Below, in pieces: positions 47,001-62,710 of a DNA stretch of 64,000 nucleotides. Within the stretch, counting starts at the first letter, position 1. Each line of letters begins with the position of its first letter. The stretch spans positions 2,128,455 to 2,192,454 of the forward strand of contig OZ026564.1 in NCBI GenBank assembly GCA_964020155.1, written 5' to 3'. The position numbers were made by a program, and so were the translations under genes. Origin of the DNA: Chondrilla cf. caribensis (taxonomy: Eukaryota > Porifera > Demospongiae > Chondrillida > Chondrillidae). Below the pieces are notes generated by a model. It was not told the origin of the DNA. It was given only the letters and a program-made list of their open reading frames with translations, and searched no databases.

Positions 47001-50000
47001 TATGCAATAATATGCAAACATACAATGTATTACTGTTGGCAGATATCCTCAATCTGCATATAGTGATGACTTAAGGTATCGATATATCTGAAAAATCAAA
47101 AAAAAATAATTGCCTGATGCGAATAATATCGTTATTCACGATAATTGAATGATAAGCAATAAAGCCATCACTATAATTAAAGGCGGGAAACATAGCCAAA
47201 ATAAAGGTTAATAGTCCTTTATACAACTTGTTCACACTAGATATGCCAATTATAGTGTGGCATATGACTAGTCAAAAACATACGTACACACAGAGGAAGG
47301 ATACTAGGTTTGAATATTCCTGTGACACCTTGGATGAATACATACGTACGTACATATGTATAATATACATATGTATGTACATACATACAATGAACTATTT
47401 TCAAGCATGCATGTACGCACGTACGTGCACATGCATACATTCAGTACAGATGTATACGTGTTTCGATGTATTACATAAACCCTTACTTTATGATTATGTG
47501 TGTATTTCAACCATTAACGAGCTAGAGTTAGCTGTTAGTGGCTCCCTAGCGACAATCTTACTTGATCATAATGAAAGTCAAAGAGAAACGAGAATATCGT
47601 TACATTTACAATATTTCTCATGATACACGTCATAAGCCCACGAAATCTCATTTCATATGGATGCACTACACTAATGCGGTGATTGTCGACCATTAACACA
47701 GGGTAAGATACGTATGCATTAAGCCACACCAGTACCTCACTACTATCTCCCGGTCTTCTGAACCGCGCTCTAGTTTTTTCCCATCGCCTTTCACATTCTC
47801 TTCGCCATCCTTATCATCCTGGGAGGTAACATCCTCTATCATTTCAAACGCATCACGAACGTGCAAATCAATTACAGGGTCAGGCTCTTTGACATCTGGG
47901 TCCTCTTGCAAGGGAACATTGTCCTCCTTTACTTCTGAGGTTTCATCTTGAAGTGGTGTACCTTCTCTGGCAAAAGATTGAAGCTCTACTTGACTCTGTG
48001 GACTGGATGAAGAGTAATCTACTTTCTCTTCTTTTTCTGATGACTCTTTTGTCACAGGAATTTCTTTATCTTGAGGGATAATGCTACTAGCCTGGTTAGT
48101 AGCTTCTTCTTCCGTATGCTGAGTTTCTTCACCTAGTGTCACTTCATCACTTCTTACTGACATTTCAAATGAAGAGGGCCCAGGAAGCTCATCGTGAGGA
48201 AAAACACCGCTCTGACCTTCCACTAAAAATTAATAACGAATATGTGTGTCATGTAAGGGGTGAATTCACGCACATTGCTAATCGAAGTCAAGATAGTTAC
48301 ATATGTAACATATGCATGTACATATGTATGTACATAAATATTTCACAACGAATGTGATATTCTTCATCAATTTTTATGCAAAATAGCCAGTATCAAACCA
48401 AAATATACATGTGTATGTACATATGTATGTACATAATACACACAACAGTGTAGTGGAGTAACAAAGCTAAGAAATGGAATGTTTGAAAAGGTTTTGTTTT
48501 CACATATGTATAATTTTTATGACATTTGATTTCACGCATATAATTGTTGAGACATGATCCAAGAAGTTGCGAGTACCAGTGCTCATATATATGTACATAC
48601 GTACGTGAGCATCTGTCACAATACAAGCATGTACGGTATACGAAGTTAAAAGGTAAACCCACTATGGGCGTTTACGTTTGTAAGTACGGATAACCAACGG
48701 ATACTAGTACGTACGTAGAAATGAAAACGTACGGGTCTAACTAAGGGTGTAGCATAGTACGTATCGTACGTACGTATGTGCGGAATTCGATGCTGAAGAA
48801 GTGTTACATGTTAGATCCTTAGCTTCGCCAATATAGTTTGACCTTCAATGGGAGTTACTGTCTTCAAAGCCTTCTCTCGTTTCCCTGTGACAACGTAAGC
48901 ATAACCATGAGTCTTCGCTTCGCTTGAAATCGTGGAAAAGCGTTCAAAAACACACTAAACAAGGTTTGCGAAACCTACAAAGAATTTTCGTGAGTTAGCA
49001 CTTGAGGCATTAAACGTTCTGCAAGGAATCTACCTACAAAATACTACAGGCATACGTACGTATGGGAGTAAGTACGAATGGAAACAAGTACGGGCGTTTT
49101 CTTCAATACGTCCGGGTTACGTATGGATGCAAATACGGGCGTAGAATGTTTACTTTTTCACTTTGTGTACCATACATAGGTAATATCATTATTGAGATTC
49201 ATAATCAGGGTGAGTGGAAGCCAGCCCTGCACTAGTGGTAAGACAAATTTCCAGTGTAAATACGTATATAATACGTATGTAGCAAATGATAATCGGTCAA
49301 GAAGCAGAGGTGTTCCCTTTAATTCAGTTACCTTGTTACTGACAAAGTCCTTGTAGAAGGTCTTTGACTAGGCTTAGACACAGTTTAGAATATTTTAACG
49401 TTCTCAACAGATTTCACAGGAGTAAGGCTTCGAGTCTTCTTGCTGACTCGACTGTTTTTATATGGTTGCCATTCCTCTCTCAAACAAGGTCAGTCTTCAA
49501 CTACTGTTGTACTCTCCCCTCAAGTCTTTACTAAGAGCCCATTGTGGTGGTGCGGATTGATCTAACTAGCAAGCCAAACTAATTACTAATGCACACACCA
49601 AAGCAATTATCACAGAAGCCGTACACAACCATTATGAAAGCTCAGCTCAAAGAAATGATTCAGGATGGCATGACTCCAGAAGCTATAAAATAATTGAAAT
49701 CACTTGTAGTTTACTATCCTTATGACTTTAAGCTAGTAGCTAAAACTAAATATACCTTTAAAATCAAAGTTAGGATGAAGAAGGGGTGTAGATCAAAAAG
49801 GAAGATCAAGCAGTTGAGAGTTTTCCACTGTAAAAGAGAAGCTCATACTTTCAGATGGACCAATCCTATTGCTGTGACTGAGTCCCTAAGATAGTACATA
49901 GCTCTTGTTTTGGAAAGTAAAGAATTTCATAAACAAACATTTAACAGAACTGAAGTATGCTTGACATGGATGACATATTATAATAATACAGAAAATATGA

Positions 50001-51054
50001 CTACTTGTTGGCTTTGACTATAACTGCGGAGGTTACCATGATATTAGCTACTGCATATGCACATATGTAGGTATTGGCAGAGGGGGGGCAAATGGCTGCT
50101 GAATTGGTTCCTATGGGCCATTAGGTGGCAATTGTTTAGGTCTTATTGGGTTTTTAGGAGGGGAGATATTCAATACTATTATTAAAAGAATTTTAGGGAT
50201 GTGAATTCTCACTGATCATATCTACCACATCCTTCGATAGTGAACAACCAATCTCTCCATAGGTGCTTAGTTTCCATCATTAACCATTCAGGAATAATCG
50301 CACAATTATTAAACTGCCACTAGATAATCTTCCAAGGTAGTTCTGTTTGTATTTGTATTGGCAAGGTGCTGGATGGTGTACACCATATGTACATCCACTG
50401 CAAAAAGAATTTTTCTTTTCTATATAAATACCTAACATCAAATAAGATATTAAGATGGTAGGAAGACGTCTATGCTAATCTCGCAGGAGGTTAAATCGCA
50501 CTAGCATCATTGAAATGTAAATGTTATTACAGTTGATACGCTAGATACGGTAAGCATCCAACGCAAGCATGTACAGAACTTTTAAAGTCGGCGTGTACGT
50601 ACGTAAAGACCTAAGATGTTTCCTTCACATCGCACGAGTACTGTAGATATTGAAATGTCTACGTCAGCTACCGAGAATAACCCTTCCCGAAATGATTTGG
50701 ATCAATAGCATAGTATCACAGATATTGACAAGGAAATCGCTATGTAGCGAAATACTGCTGTTCGACAAGCATTATAACTAGTACTACAAACGACGGTAAA
50801 TACAAACCTTCAGCGTCATCGCCCTGAGTTTCATTATCAGAACCTTCTTTCAAAATTGCCTACAACAGGGACGAAAGTTGCATAAACATAATATAGTTTT
50901 CATTCGATGAAAAACAGCTAAAACTTACATCACTTAGTCTCTTCACTAAGTCAACTTTCACTCCGGTCTTCGAAAGGCCCCTTTTTTCCAGTTGTTCCCG
51001 TAGTTCAGCTACTTTCAGTTGACCCAATCTTTTGTCACCCAGCATGGCCGCCAT
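41096..51054 (-). CDS. SAFB: SAFB-like protein: SAP domain, RRM and RE/RG-rich C-terminus
   Basis: Nuclear scaffold-attachment / hnRNP-like factor. Nine exons: 50929-51054, 50808-50859, 47736-48222, 46269-46365, 45292-45444, 44116-44389, 42792-42849, 41411-42559 and 41096-41339. All phases fit, and the product is 879 residues (human SAFB about 915). SAP domain at 6-42 (LGQLKVAELREQLEKRGLSK). An acidic linker is in exon 3. RRM at about 225-305 has RNP2 CHLWVSG and RNP1-like KCYGFVTM. Then come SR/RS motifs (RSRSPRRVGRSPRR), a long charged helix of Arg/Glu repeats (RDRERELLDRERRDRQ...), a Ser/Gln/Tyr-rich part and an RG box (GRGRGRGRG). This order is that of SAFB/SLTM. Introns hold three inverted-repeat elements. 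The gene converges on ALG13. Confidence 0.93.
43137..43704. mobile_element. Terminal-inverted-repeat element, family T copy 1
   Basis: The termini TACGGTACTAATCATATAAA... (43137-43170) and the reverse complement at 43671-43704 match over 34 bp with about three differences. Both include ACTGAACGTTCTAC. Inside each end lie GGGCGTACCCGTACCCGTT-type inverted blocks. The centre carries an 84-codon open frame. It lies in an intron of the SAFB-like gene. Confidence 0.85.
43290..43541 (+). other. Coding-like open frame inside the inverted-repeat element
   Basis: Open for 83 codons to TAG at 43539 with no upstream ATG. It contains LEDGLFELREAANSLFRRSR, TAVELQQLLKSELYHASLST and ILRGTLMTGEERTYVRRKL. 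Composition (Leu, Glu, Arg, Ser, no cysteine-rich or repeat bias) looks protein-like. I do not recognise it. It may be a captured gene fragment or the residue of an element protein. Confidence 0.4.
45660..46085. mobile_element. Related, partly decayed element, family T copy 2
   Basis: The right end, read in reverse complement, is ACAGTACTTTCAGTAAAAAC followed by TGAACGTACTACGGG. It resembles the terminus of the 43137 element (ACTGAACGTTCTACGGG). A minus-strand open frame within it includes LEKVIIERNADLKRLFNCTR. The left end is not clear. It lies in an intron of the SAFB-like gene. Confidence 0.5.
47338..47452. repeat. ACGT/ATGT tetranucleotide tract
   Basis: CATACGTACGTACATATG, ATACATATGTATGTACATAC and GCATGTACGCACGTACGTGC in an intron of the SAFB-like gene. 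Confidence 0.8.
48632..49172. mobile_element. Terminal-inverted-repeat element, family T copy 3
   Basis: The left end, TACGGTATACGAAGTTAAAA then GGTAAACCC..TGGGCGT, is mirrored at the right end (GTGAAAAAGTAAACATTCTA then CGCCCGT in reverse complement). The match is imperfect over about 50 bp. A minus-strand frame near 48.82-48.96 kb reads SSEAKTHGYAYVVTGKREKA followed by LKTVTPIEGQTILAKLRI and a stop. It lies in intron 2 of the SAFB-like gene. Confidence 0.6.
49173..50807. other. Large part of intron 2 of the SAFB-like gene
   Basis: AT-rich. Short open frames occur (for example 49694-49894, Lys/Arg-rich), but I find no family motif or splice support. No RNA gene was recognised. Confidence 0.35.
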
Positions 51055-51337
51055 TTTATCACATGTGGCTGCGATCTACGCGTCATAAAACGTAATCTAA
51101 TTTGACGCCAAAGCCTGTAAGCGTCTAATAGACGCCCGGTAGTTACTTTCATGATACTTTAGGTACTGTATATGCACATTTGGCGGCAGCATCGATATAT
51201 AATATAGATCAGTTCCATGCATGTGGTCTGATGTGAACTCAAAAGTCCATTTGAAAGTTTTAATTTTGTACATGTCTGTCACATACAATTATAGCAACAA
51301 GTGACATGTACAAGATCATAGTAAGTAATAATGTATA

Positions 51338-51378
51338 ACCATAGATAATAGAACTTACGTAGTTCTATTATCTATGGT
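51338..51378. repeat. 41 bp near-perfect palindrome between SQOR and the SAFB-like gene
   Basis: ACCATAGATAATAGAACT and AGTTCTATTATCTATGGT are exact reverse complements around a 5 bp centre (TACGT). It sits 52 bp after the SQOR stop codon and 284 bp before the next gene's start codon on the same strand. Confidence 0.9.
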
Positions 51379-51429
51379 ATAACTAATACAAGATTGATTA
51401 TAATTCTTATAATCAAAGTAGTATTCATA

Positions 51430-56064
<4,635 letters not shown>

Positions 56065-56324
56065 TCCGTTTAAAGCGAACCTAGTAAGTTAAAAAGTGGA
56101 TATAACACTATTCATGCACGACACTTATAAAGTACGTGCGGCCTTCGACCCCTGAGATCACGTACAGTCTCGACGTATCAATGTTTGACGTGACCCAACG
56201 TAATCAAGGAGGTGTGTCTTAAAGCAAGGGTGTGGTTCGTCTCGAGTCGGTCTGAGATCTACCACACCGTACTGGGGGTCGTTGGCATAGAATATTTTAG
56301 CATAATATTATACCTTTTCGTATC
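56065..56324. promoter_or_regulatory. Head-to-head region, SQOR / ankyrin gene
   Basis: Divergent start codons 260 bp apart. This is a candidate bidirectional promoter. AT-rich stretches near 56290-56316 may be the plus-strand 5' untranslated region. Confidence 0.5.
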
Positions 56325-57515
56325 ATGGCTGCCAAATCTCCACTTGTAATCCATCGTCAGCGAAAAGATGACATTAACCAGAAACTGATGGAAGCTATTC
56401 TAAGTGAGAAAGTTCGCATGGTAAAGAAGTTTCTGTCTGCTGGTTCAAACCCGAACTTTTGTACTGCGTCCGGAGATACCATGTTAATTCTTGCCAGCAA
56501 GAAGGGCCAGAGTCCCCAAAAGTTTGCTATTATGGGGGAATTGTTATCAAAAGGTGCTGATGTAAATGCTTACAACAGTGGAGGATTCACAGCGTTATTA
56601 CTTGCGGCCAGAAAGGGCGATGTCGACGTGATACGGTTTCTGATAGAAAACCACGCCAGGTTAACTTTGGAAGACAGCGAAGGCAATTCGCCCTTAGCAT
56701 TAGCTGCTTTAGGTGGGCATAACGAAGCTACGAGGTTTCTGATAGACGAGTATAAGATTCATGGATTGGACGTCGATAAGAAGAACATGGTAGGCCTAAC
56801 TCCACTTCTTCTGGCATCTCAAAACGGCTTCATTGACACATGCAAGATACTCGTATGTCATGGGAATGCTTCAGTAACCATAAGAGACTTGGATAATTTC
56901 ATGACTGCTGAAGATTGGTTAAGATCAACTACTATGGCTTGTAACTCTGAACTAGACTTCCTTACTCATGCACGCATGAGGAAGAAGAAAGGGCTTAATA
57001 TTCGACAGAAAGCAAAGCTCTTGTCAGACTATGTTGATAAAGGTACTATACCAAATCCATCTTCGCCAAATGTATATACTTTCATGCACTGTAATGAAAA
57101 AGCTCCAGAAGAACCCTTATCTATATCCTTGCCAGAAATATTGCATGGACGGGATTCCTTATCTGTAACAGCATCTTCTAGTGTAAATTCTATGTTCAAT
57201 GTTCCAGATAAGAGTTCTGTACAAAGGTATAAAAAGAATAGCATTAATTCAATTAATGCACATGAATTGCCAGTTTTCAGTGGGAAAACAAATATCTTTG
57301 ATGCTCCTTGTATTGCCAAACGACGAGTGGCTCCGACAAAGTACATTCCTAATAAGCAGTCATGTGGATTAGCATCTGGTTCACTTAAACCATTGAAACC
57401 AGAGCACACTCATAAGAAGAAGCAAGATTTTAATGATAGGACTGTAATTGAGCTCCCGCAAATACATCATAAGCCACTACCACCTATTAAAAGGATATCA
57501 AGATCTGAACAGTAG
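56325..57515 (+). CDS. Intronless ankyrin-repeat protein (ANKRD34-like)
   Basis: A single open frame of 396 residues with no splice signals needed, unlike its neighbours. About five ankyrin repeats fill residues 15-190: DTMLILASKKG, KGADVNAYNSGGFTALLLAA, RKGDVDVIRFLIEN, EGNSPLALAALGGHNEATRF and GLTPLLLASQNGFIDTCKIL. The longer insert in repeat 2 (SPQKFAIMGELLSKGADVN) recalls ANKRD34 proteins (DPQNKARMVRYLLEQGADPN). The C-terminal half is Ser/Lys/Pro-rich, ends PLPPIKRISRSEQ and has no known domain. A role is not predictable. The lack of introns could mean a retrocopy origin. Confidence 0.85.
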   Translation: MAAKSPLVIHRQRKDDINQKLMEAILSEKVRMVKKFLSAGSNPNFCTASGDTMLILASKKGQSPQKFAIMGELLSKGADVNAYNSGGFTALLLAARKGDVDVIRFLIENHARLTLEDSEGNSPLALAALGGHNEATRFLIDEYKIHGLDVDKKNMVGLTPLLLASQNGFIDTCKILVCHGNASVTIRDLDNFMTAEDWLRSTTMACNSELDFLTHARMRKKKGLNIRQKAKLLSDYVDKGTIPNPSSPNVYTFMHCNEKAPEEPLSISLPEILHGRDSLSVTASSSVNSMFNVPDKSSVQRYKKNSINSINAHELPVFSGKTNIFDAPCIAKRRVAPTKYIPNKQSCGLASGSLKPLKPEHTHKKKQDFNDRTVIELPQIHHKPLPPIKRISRSEQ

Positions 57516-58844
57516 CTCAAAATTATATTAATTTTCTAATGTTTTATTTCATTCCTCATTATTAATTTCCAATCTGTTTCAATTAATTTTAAAGTTTATA
57601 TGTAGCCTATTATATTGTTTATAAAGTTGCTACTATTAATTTCATATATTTTTATACTTTCTTATCAAATGTGTGATATACATGTCTTTTATCAATATGC
57701 AATGTATTTTTCTTTTTTGTTACATACTCTCCTTCTCAATATACATCAGTGCATTGATTATCAAGGACAATAGTGAATAATGCCACTCAAGCTTGAAATT
57801 TTAGGACAGTAATACATTCACAATACAACAGAATATTGTAGTCAATAGGATTGTTTCAAAAAAATCTATAATGTATAACAAATATTTGACATTAACTTTG
57901 ATGAATCATTGCATTTCTATCTACAGTACTACAATATATCATGCTGGATCCAGTTTTATACACTTTACAGTGTGACCAATTGCAATATTTCAATCACTAC
58001 TTGGATGTTAGTGTGTGGATATGTGGCCAAGTATGTATAATATTTGCTTCCATCTCGAGCTATAGTACTGTGCTTTTTCAATGTTGCATATTATGGGAAT
58101 AGTTAGTATTATACAAATATAATATTATGCTCAAATTTATATATATATATATATATATAGGTACATATGATTGTATACACAGATGCAAGGTATTGATATC
58201 AAATTTTAGTAATTCAGGTTATGGAAGTATTATTTGAATTCTATGAATCTATTAGACTAATAAGTATGAAAGACACATTATTATTATATTAACTAAGAAA
58301 GAAGGCATTTCACATATCTAGACAGAATGTAATTTACATGGCATGTAGACGTGCATGTAGTACCACACAGAAAGTGTATGAAATCTGACCTTTAAGGGAC
58401 CAATCAATGCATAAATTGATAGATAGGACATGCGTACACATATACAGTAGTTTAAGAAAATGTGATGTGCATGCACACGTACGGTAGTGGATCTTGTATA
58501 ACAGTACATGTCACACTAACAGCAGTACTAGTAGTGAAATGTGGAGGTAATAGCACCTTGTCAGATACTAGATAATTTATATACAGGAAATTTCCGATTT
58601 CTAGTTCTGTTATGTAGGACATGTGAAAGAGTAAGCCAGAAAGTTTGGTGTTTCCTATACAGTCTGTACAATAAACCTGCATCCTTCACAAATTATTTAA
58701 GTTTATCCGGTGTTAACTGTCATACTAATATATACTGTACGTATTATATTGTATGTACATACAACATATACAGCACTGAGCAGTCAACACAAGGACTATC
58801 CTCCTCTATAAGGACACATGGCACCTAGGTACATACATGTCTGC
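57516..58844. other. Intergenic, AT-rich
   Basis: It contains an (AT)n tract at 58138-58159 and no gene that I can support. Small frames near 58.3-58.7 kb have no motif or splice support. Confidence 0.4.
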
Positions 58845-59062
58845 TACAAACACAATGCTCACCAGTGTCCACTACAAGCACAATGCTCACCTATGTCCAC
58901 TACAAGCACAATGTCCAGTACAAGCACAATGCTCACCAGTGTCTACTACAAGCACAATGCACCAGTGTCGACTACAAGCACGTGCACAATGCTCACCATG
59001 CCAGTGTCGACTACAAGCACAATGCTCACCAATGTCGACTACAAGCACAATGCTCACAAGTG
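58845..59062. repeat. Minisatellite, ~26 bp unit, about 9 copies
   Basis: The unit CTACAAGCACAATGCTCACC followed by AGTGTC recurs, with some shortened copies. All three plus-strand frames stay open across it (YKHNAHQC / TSTMLTSV / LQAQCSPV); these are not genes. Confidence 0.95.
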
Positions 59063-59598
59063 TCCATGGCTTCTCAGCAAGGACTTTGGCCTCTAACTCT
59101 GCTCTAGGGACGGGTCCTTCAGTGGTTTCAACTGCTTTGAGGGAGGTCCAGGTTGGGGGATTACCTTTACATTGTCCACTCTTCCATATTCTCAGAGCAT
59201 TAAGACCTCAAGAGATGGCCGAGTGTCATACTGATGCATAAGTACATGTGTGTATTGGGGGTTTGTCAATCTAAAATACCGCAGTGATATAGAAATTACT
59301 ATTGCAACAATATTCATTTGGTTAGATGTATAATGATCATAATTTATATGACTGAATATCATAGCAAATCACAATAATCCAATTAGATGGGTGAAGTGAT
59401 ACTTGCAACACATGCCTCTCTCAACAATGATATTACATATAGTACTCATCAATATTTCTCAACATGATAAACAGCAATGTGAAAATAAACATGCAAACAA
59501 ACGCACTTGAAATTTTGCATGTGCAATGATACAATAATACATATAATAGTGAATACAACAATAAGGTTTCCTGAAAAGTAATCATGATAATAATAATA

Positions 59599-61897
59599 TC
59601 ACAAATGTTGCAAATATTTGGATGGAACTAAACCTCGATTACCATTTTTCTTTGAAATACACAAGAGCCAATTATCATCCACTTTCTGCTCAACTGAAAC
59701 AATGTCACCTTTTGCTACACTCAATTCCTCAATTCTATCACTGATCGAGTCAAAAAGAGCTATCATTAGCACAGGATTTTCAGTTGCAGTTACCGACATA
59801 TTCTCTATCGAAACATTGTCTCGATCAGTCACAGTTTCCTGTGATGATGGTGGCCGTGAAGGCCAGAATCCTCCGCCAATTTTCACTTGATGGTACCACT
59901 TACTCCCAGCTGTAGACTGTTTTGAATGCTTTTTCGTGGCATTGTCTTCAGAATGGCTTTTTGGGCGTCCGGTCAAGGCACCACCTCTGTTGAGTTCCTG
60001 AAGACTAATACTAAAATGAGAACATAAACACACTTCAATCAGAAATATTGCTGTTGATGTATACAATAGGGCTGGGAATTGACTGTAATTTTCAAATCAA
60101 TTACCAGTACATACGTAGTAACTGATTGATTGATCAATTAAGCACCGGGAGTTAATAAGTGGGCGTGACCGGAAACCACTCTCACTTTATTAGACTGGGC
60201 ACTCTCACTTTATTAGACTGAGTAGTCATCCAAAAGACATGAAGTCAAGACTCTACAGTCCTTTACGTTTCAAATACTCAGTACAAAACTGAACACATAG
60301 AGTGAAGGATCTGGGTAATACGGTGGGGGTGGCTCCCTGTTCTACTCATGTAATTACTTCCTGTGATTAATCAATCTGCTTGCACTTTTAATTAATGTGG
60401 GTGATTAAAATATAACAATAAGACAGTACATGTACACAACATAACAATTTACGTATGTTCACTACTCAAGGTAACTCACTTTGAGCTTATCTTTTGAAAC
60501 CAATTCATGCTGCTTTTCTTGCCACTGCCTTGATCTACTTCATCGAGATCATTTGTATCAGAAGCATCGGACAACTGAGGGACATTCCTTTTGTTTGCAT
60601 TCTCCTGTAGCACAGCTTTGGTTTCTTCAAGATCTGGATGAACAGGCTCAGAAGGAGGGTCATCTATAACAGTTGACGGTTCTGCCTGTTGCTTGAATTC
60701 AAACATCATGTCAATAGCAAAAGGCAACTTCATAAGAGGATCTAGAGCTATTGAAATATCTCTATATATACTGCTAGTTTTACCGCCTGGTTCAGAAAGA
60801 CGGAGAAATGACTTTCCAATGTAATCTTTCTTTAGAATATCTTGAAGTAAAGGCAACTTCTCAACCCATTCAGCCAAAAGACAATCCCTGAGAAGAAAAA
60901 ATAGCTGAAGTCAATTGAGTGGAACCTTGCTGTTCTAATACTATTATAATCCAATACCTTTCATATTCTGACTACACCCTAAGACACAGTCATCATTACA
61001 ATACTTACAATAGGGAAATAATTCTGAAAAATAGGCATGTCCAGTAACTAGATAAGATTACTATCATATTAGTACAGTGCAAAAATCATCAATGATACGA
61101 TCGCAAACAACCCAAAGAATTGGTAAACTCCACCCAGTTTGTAACCCTATTCATATAATATTATTGATATTTTCGAACCACAGGATGCACAGTACACAAA
61201 ATAGTGAACTAGAATGTGTGCATATATTTTTACATATGTAACTGTACTCCTTACACAGATTGCAATTGGCTGTAATGCCACCTACCTCAAAAGAAGAACC
61301 ATGAAAGTTCTGAACTTCATACTTGGACTTTCAATGAGAGGATGAACATTGACTTCCTGGGCATGCTTTCTGGCTCTTTCATACACACGGTCCACTTTAC
61401 ACCCTACAAGCAGAGGTTAAGTCGCTCAGTTAGATATCATTGACATCATTGTGCAAGAAAGAATTACAAATGAACACATAATCACATAATAATGATACAT
61501 TTACACCTAACACACTCCAGTTTCAAAACGTGTGATGAATATTAGTGAAAACACGATAAACCTGACAATCATGTTTGAAAATTACTGAATTCTGTACTAC
61601 ATTGTACGTAAGAGAAGCCTACAACACTGACCTCCTTCATTTAGCTGATACACTGCTTCCCATAATGATACTTCAATCAGTCCTTGATAGCGGTAGGGTT
61701 TTCGTCCATCATTGACAACAGCAGCCAAGGCAGGACATAACTGATATCGAAGAAGCTGCCCAACCCTAGGATTAGTCAATTCATTGCCAATCTCCTCCTG
61801 TAACAAACATTTGGAATCATCAAAGTCATAGACATTCAATGTGTGTGTGTGCGTGCGTTTGTGTGTGTGTGCGCGTGCATGTGTGTATGTGTATGCA

Positions 61898-61952
<55 letters not shown>

Positions 61953-62043
61953 GGTATGACTACTAAACTTCGCAAACCTTTTCGGCAGCAGTTCTTGCAT
62001 GCTGGAATTCCATCAATATACTTTCTACAGGCGACTGAACATT
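59599..62043 (-). CDS. RUN and SH3 domain protein (RUSC1/RUSC2-like), 5' exons not found
   Basis: RUSC proteins are adaptors linking kinesin/Rab traffic and receptor signalling. Exons: 61978-62043, 61632-61797, 61286-61403, 60480-60887 and 59599-60010, phases consistent. The RUN domain spans the first four: LLRYQLCPALAAVVNDGRKP, LIEVSLWEAVYQLNEGG, MKFRTFMVLLLRDCLLAEWV and LDPLMKLPFAIDMMFEF. The same landmarks occur in human RUSC1 (LCPALRALLEDGLKPY; LSLLPFQLDLLFE). A polar linker follows, then a C-terminal SH3 domain: ALFDSISDRIEELSVAKGDI, DDNWLLC and GLVPSKYLQHL. The last exon has two acceptors 6 bp apart (starts 60010 or 60004), both in frame. Upstream exons, if any, would lie at or beyond the LINE at 62711. 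Confidence 0.85.
61840..61955. repeat. (GT)n microsatellite between RUSC-like exons
   Basis: GT repeat with GCGT and ATGT interruptions, in the 180 bp intron between 61797 and 61978. Confidence 0.95.
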
Positions 62044-62365
62044 CTGACAGAAAACTAGGAAACAGAAATAGGCAAATCACAAAGAGTTGCAAGTTTGAAA
62101 GTTATTCCGTATTAGTCTCATGCATTAACATACAGTATGCCTCAAACAACATATGTACAATACGTACATATGATATGATAACTACACAAAGCTTTAGTGA
62201 GGCACTGTATGTAGTATTATCTATCCCAATGATATATGATTGGTAGAGGTTCACTGCACATGGCCTCAACACCCATGACATAACTAGCTTGTGTCATGGA
62301 ATGGCAATTTGGTTATTGCTCCATTGTTTGCTGTTGCTGATGTTGTTGGGGACAGGAAATTGGTC

Positions 62366-62381
62366 TGATGATGCATCATCA
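62366..62381. repeat. 16 bp perfect palindrome
   Basis: TGATGATGCATCATCA. It sits upstream of the first recognisable RUSC-like exon and could be a chance or regulatory palindrome. Confidence 0.6.
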
Positions 62382-62512
62382 ACAACTTGATTGCAAGTGT
62401 GTTATATTGGTAACTGCAAGTGTGCTGTAGAGGTTTTATGAACCATTTTTAGGGTATATATTATACCTATATTGTTTTCATTTCGACTTCCGGTATGTAA
62501 CGCTCGTCCGAT

Positions 62513-62553
62513 AGATATATAGATATATAGATATATATATATATATATATATA
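62513..62553. repeat. (AT)n / ATAG microsatellite
   Basis: ATAGATATATAGATATATAG followed by ATATATATATATATATAT. Confidence 0.95.
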
Positions 62554-62710
62554 TAATATGCGTCCCTACGCGTAACCGCAACACTTAATTTATACGCTAA
62601 TTTATATTGCGCTAAAGAAAATTTTTTTTTTTGCTTCTAAAGACAATATATAATAAATAAATCAATCAAACAACACGAAAGTATTTCTTAGTAAGTTTCT
62701 GTGAATCTGT

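Noticed and set aside
58818..59241. Three overlapping plus-strand frames with YKHNAHQC / TSTMLTSV repeats
   Set aside because: Tandem 26 bp repeat read in three frames; no motif or splice evidence.
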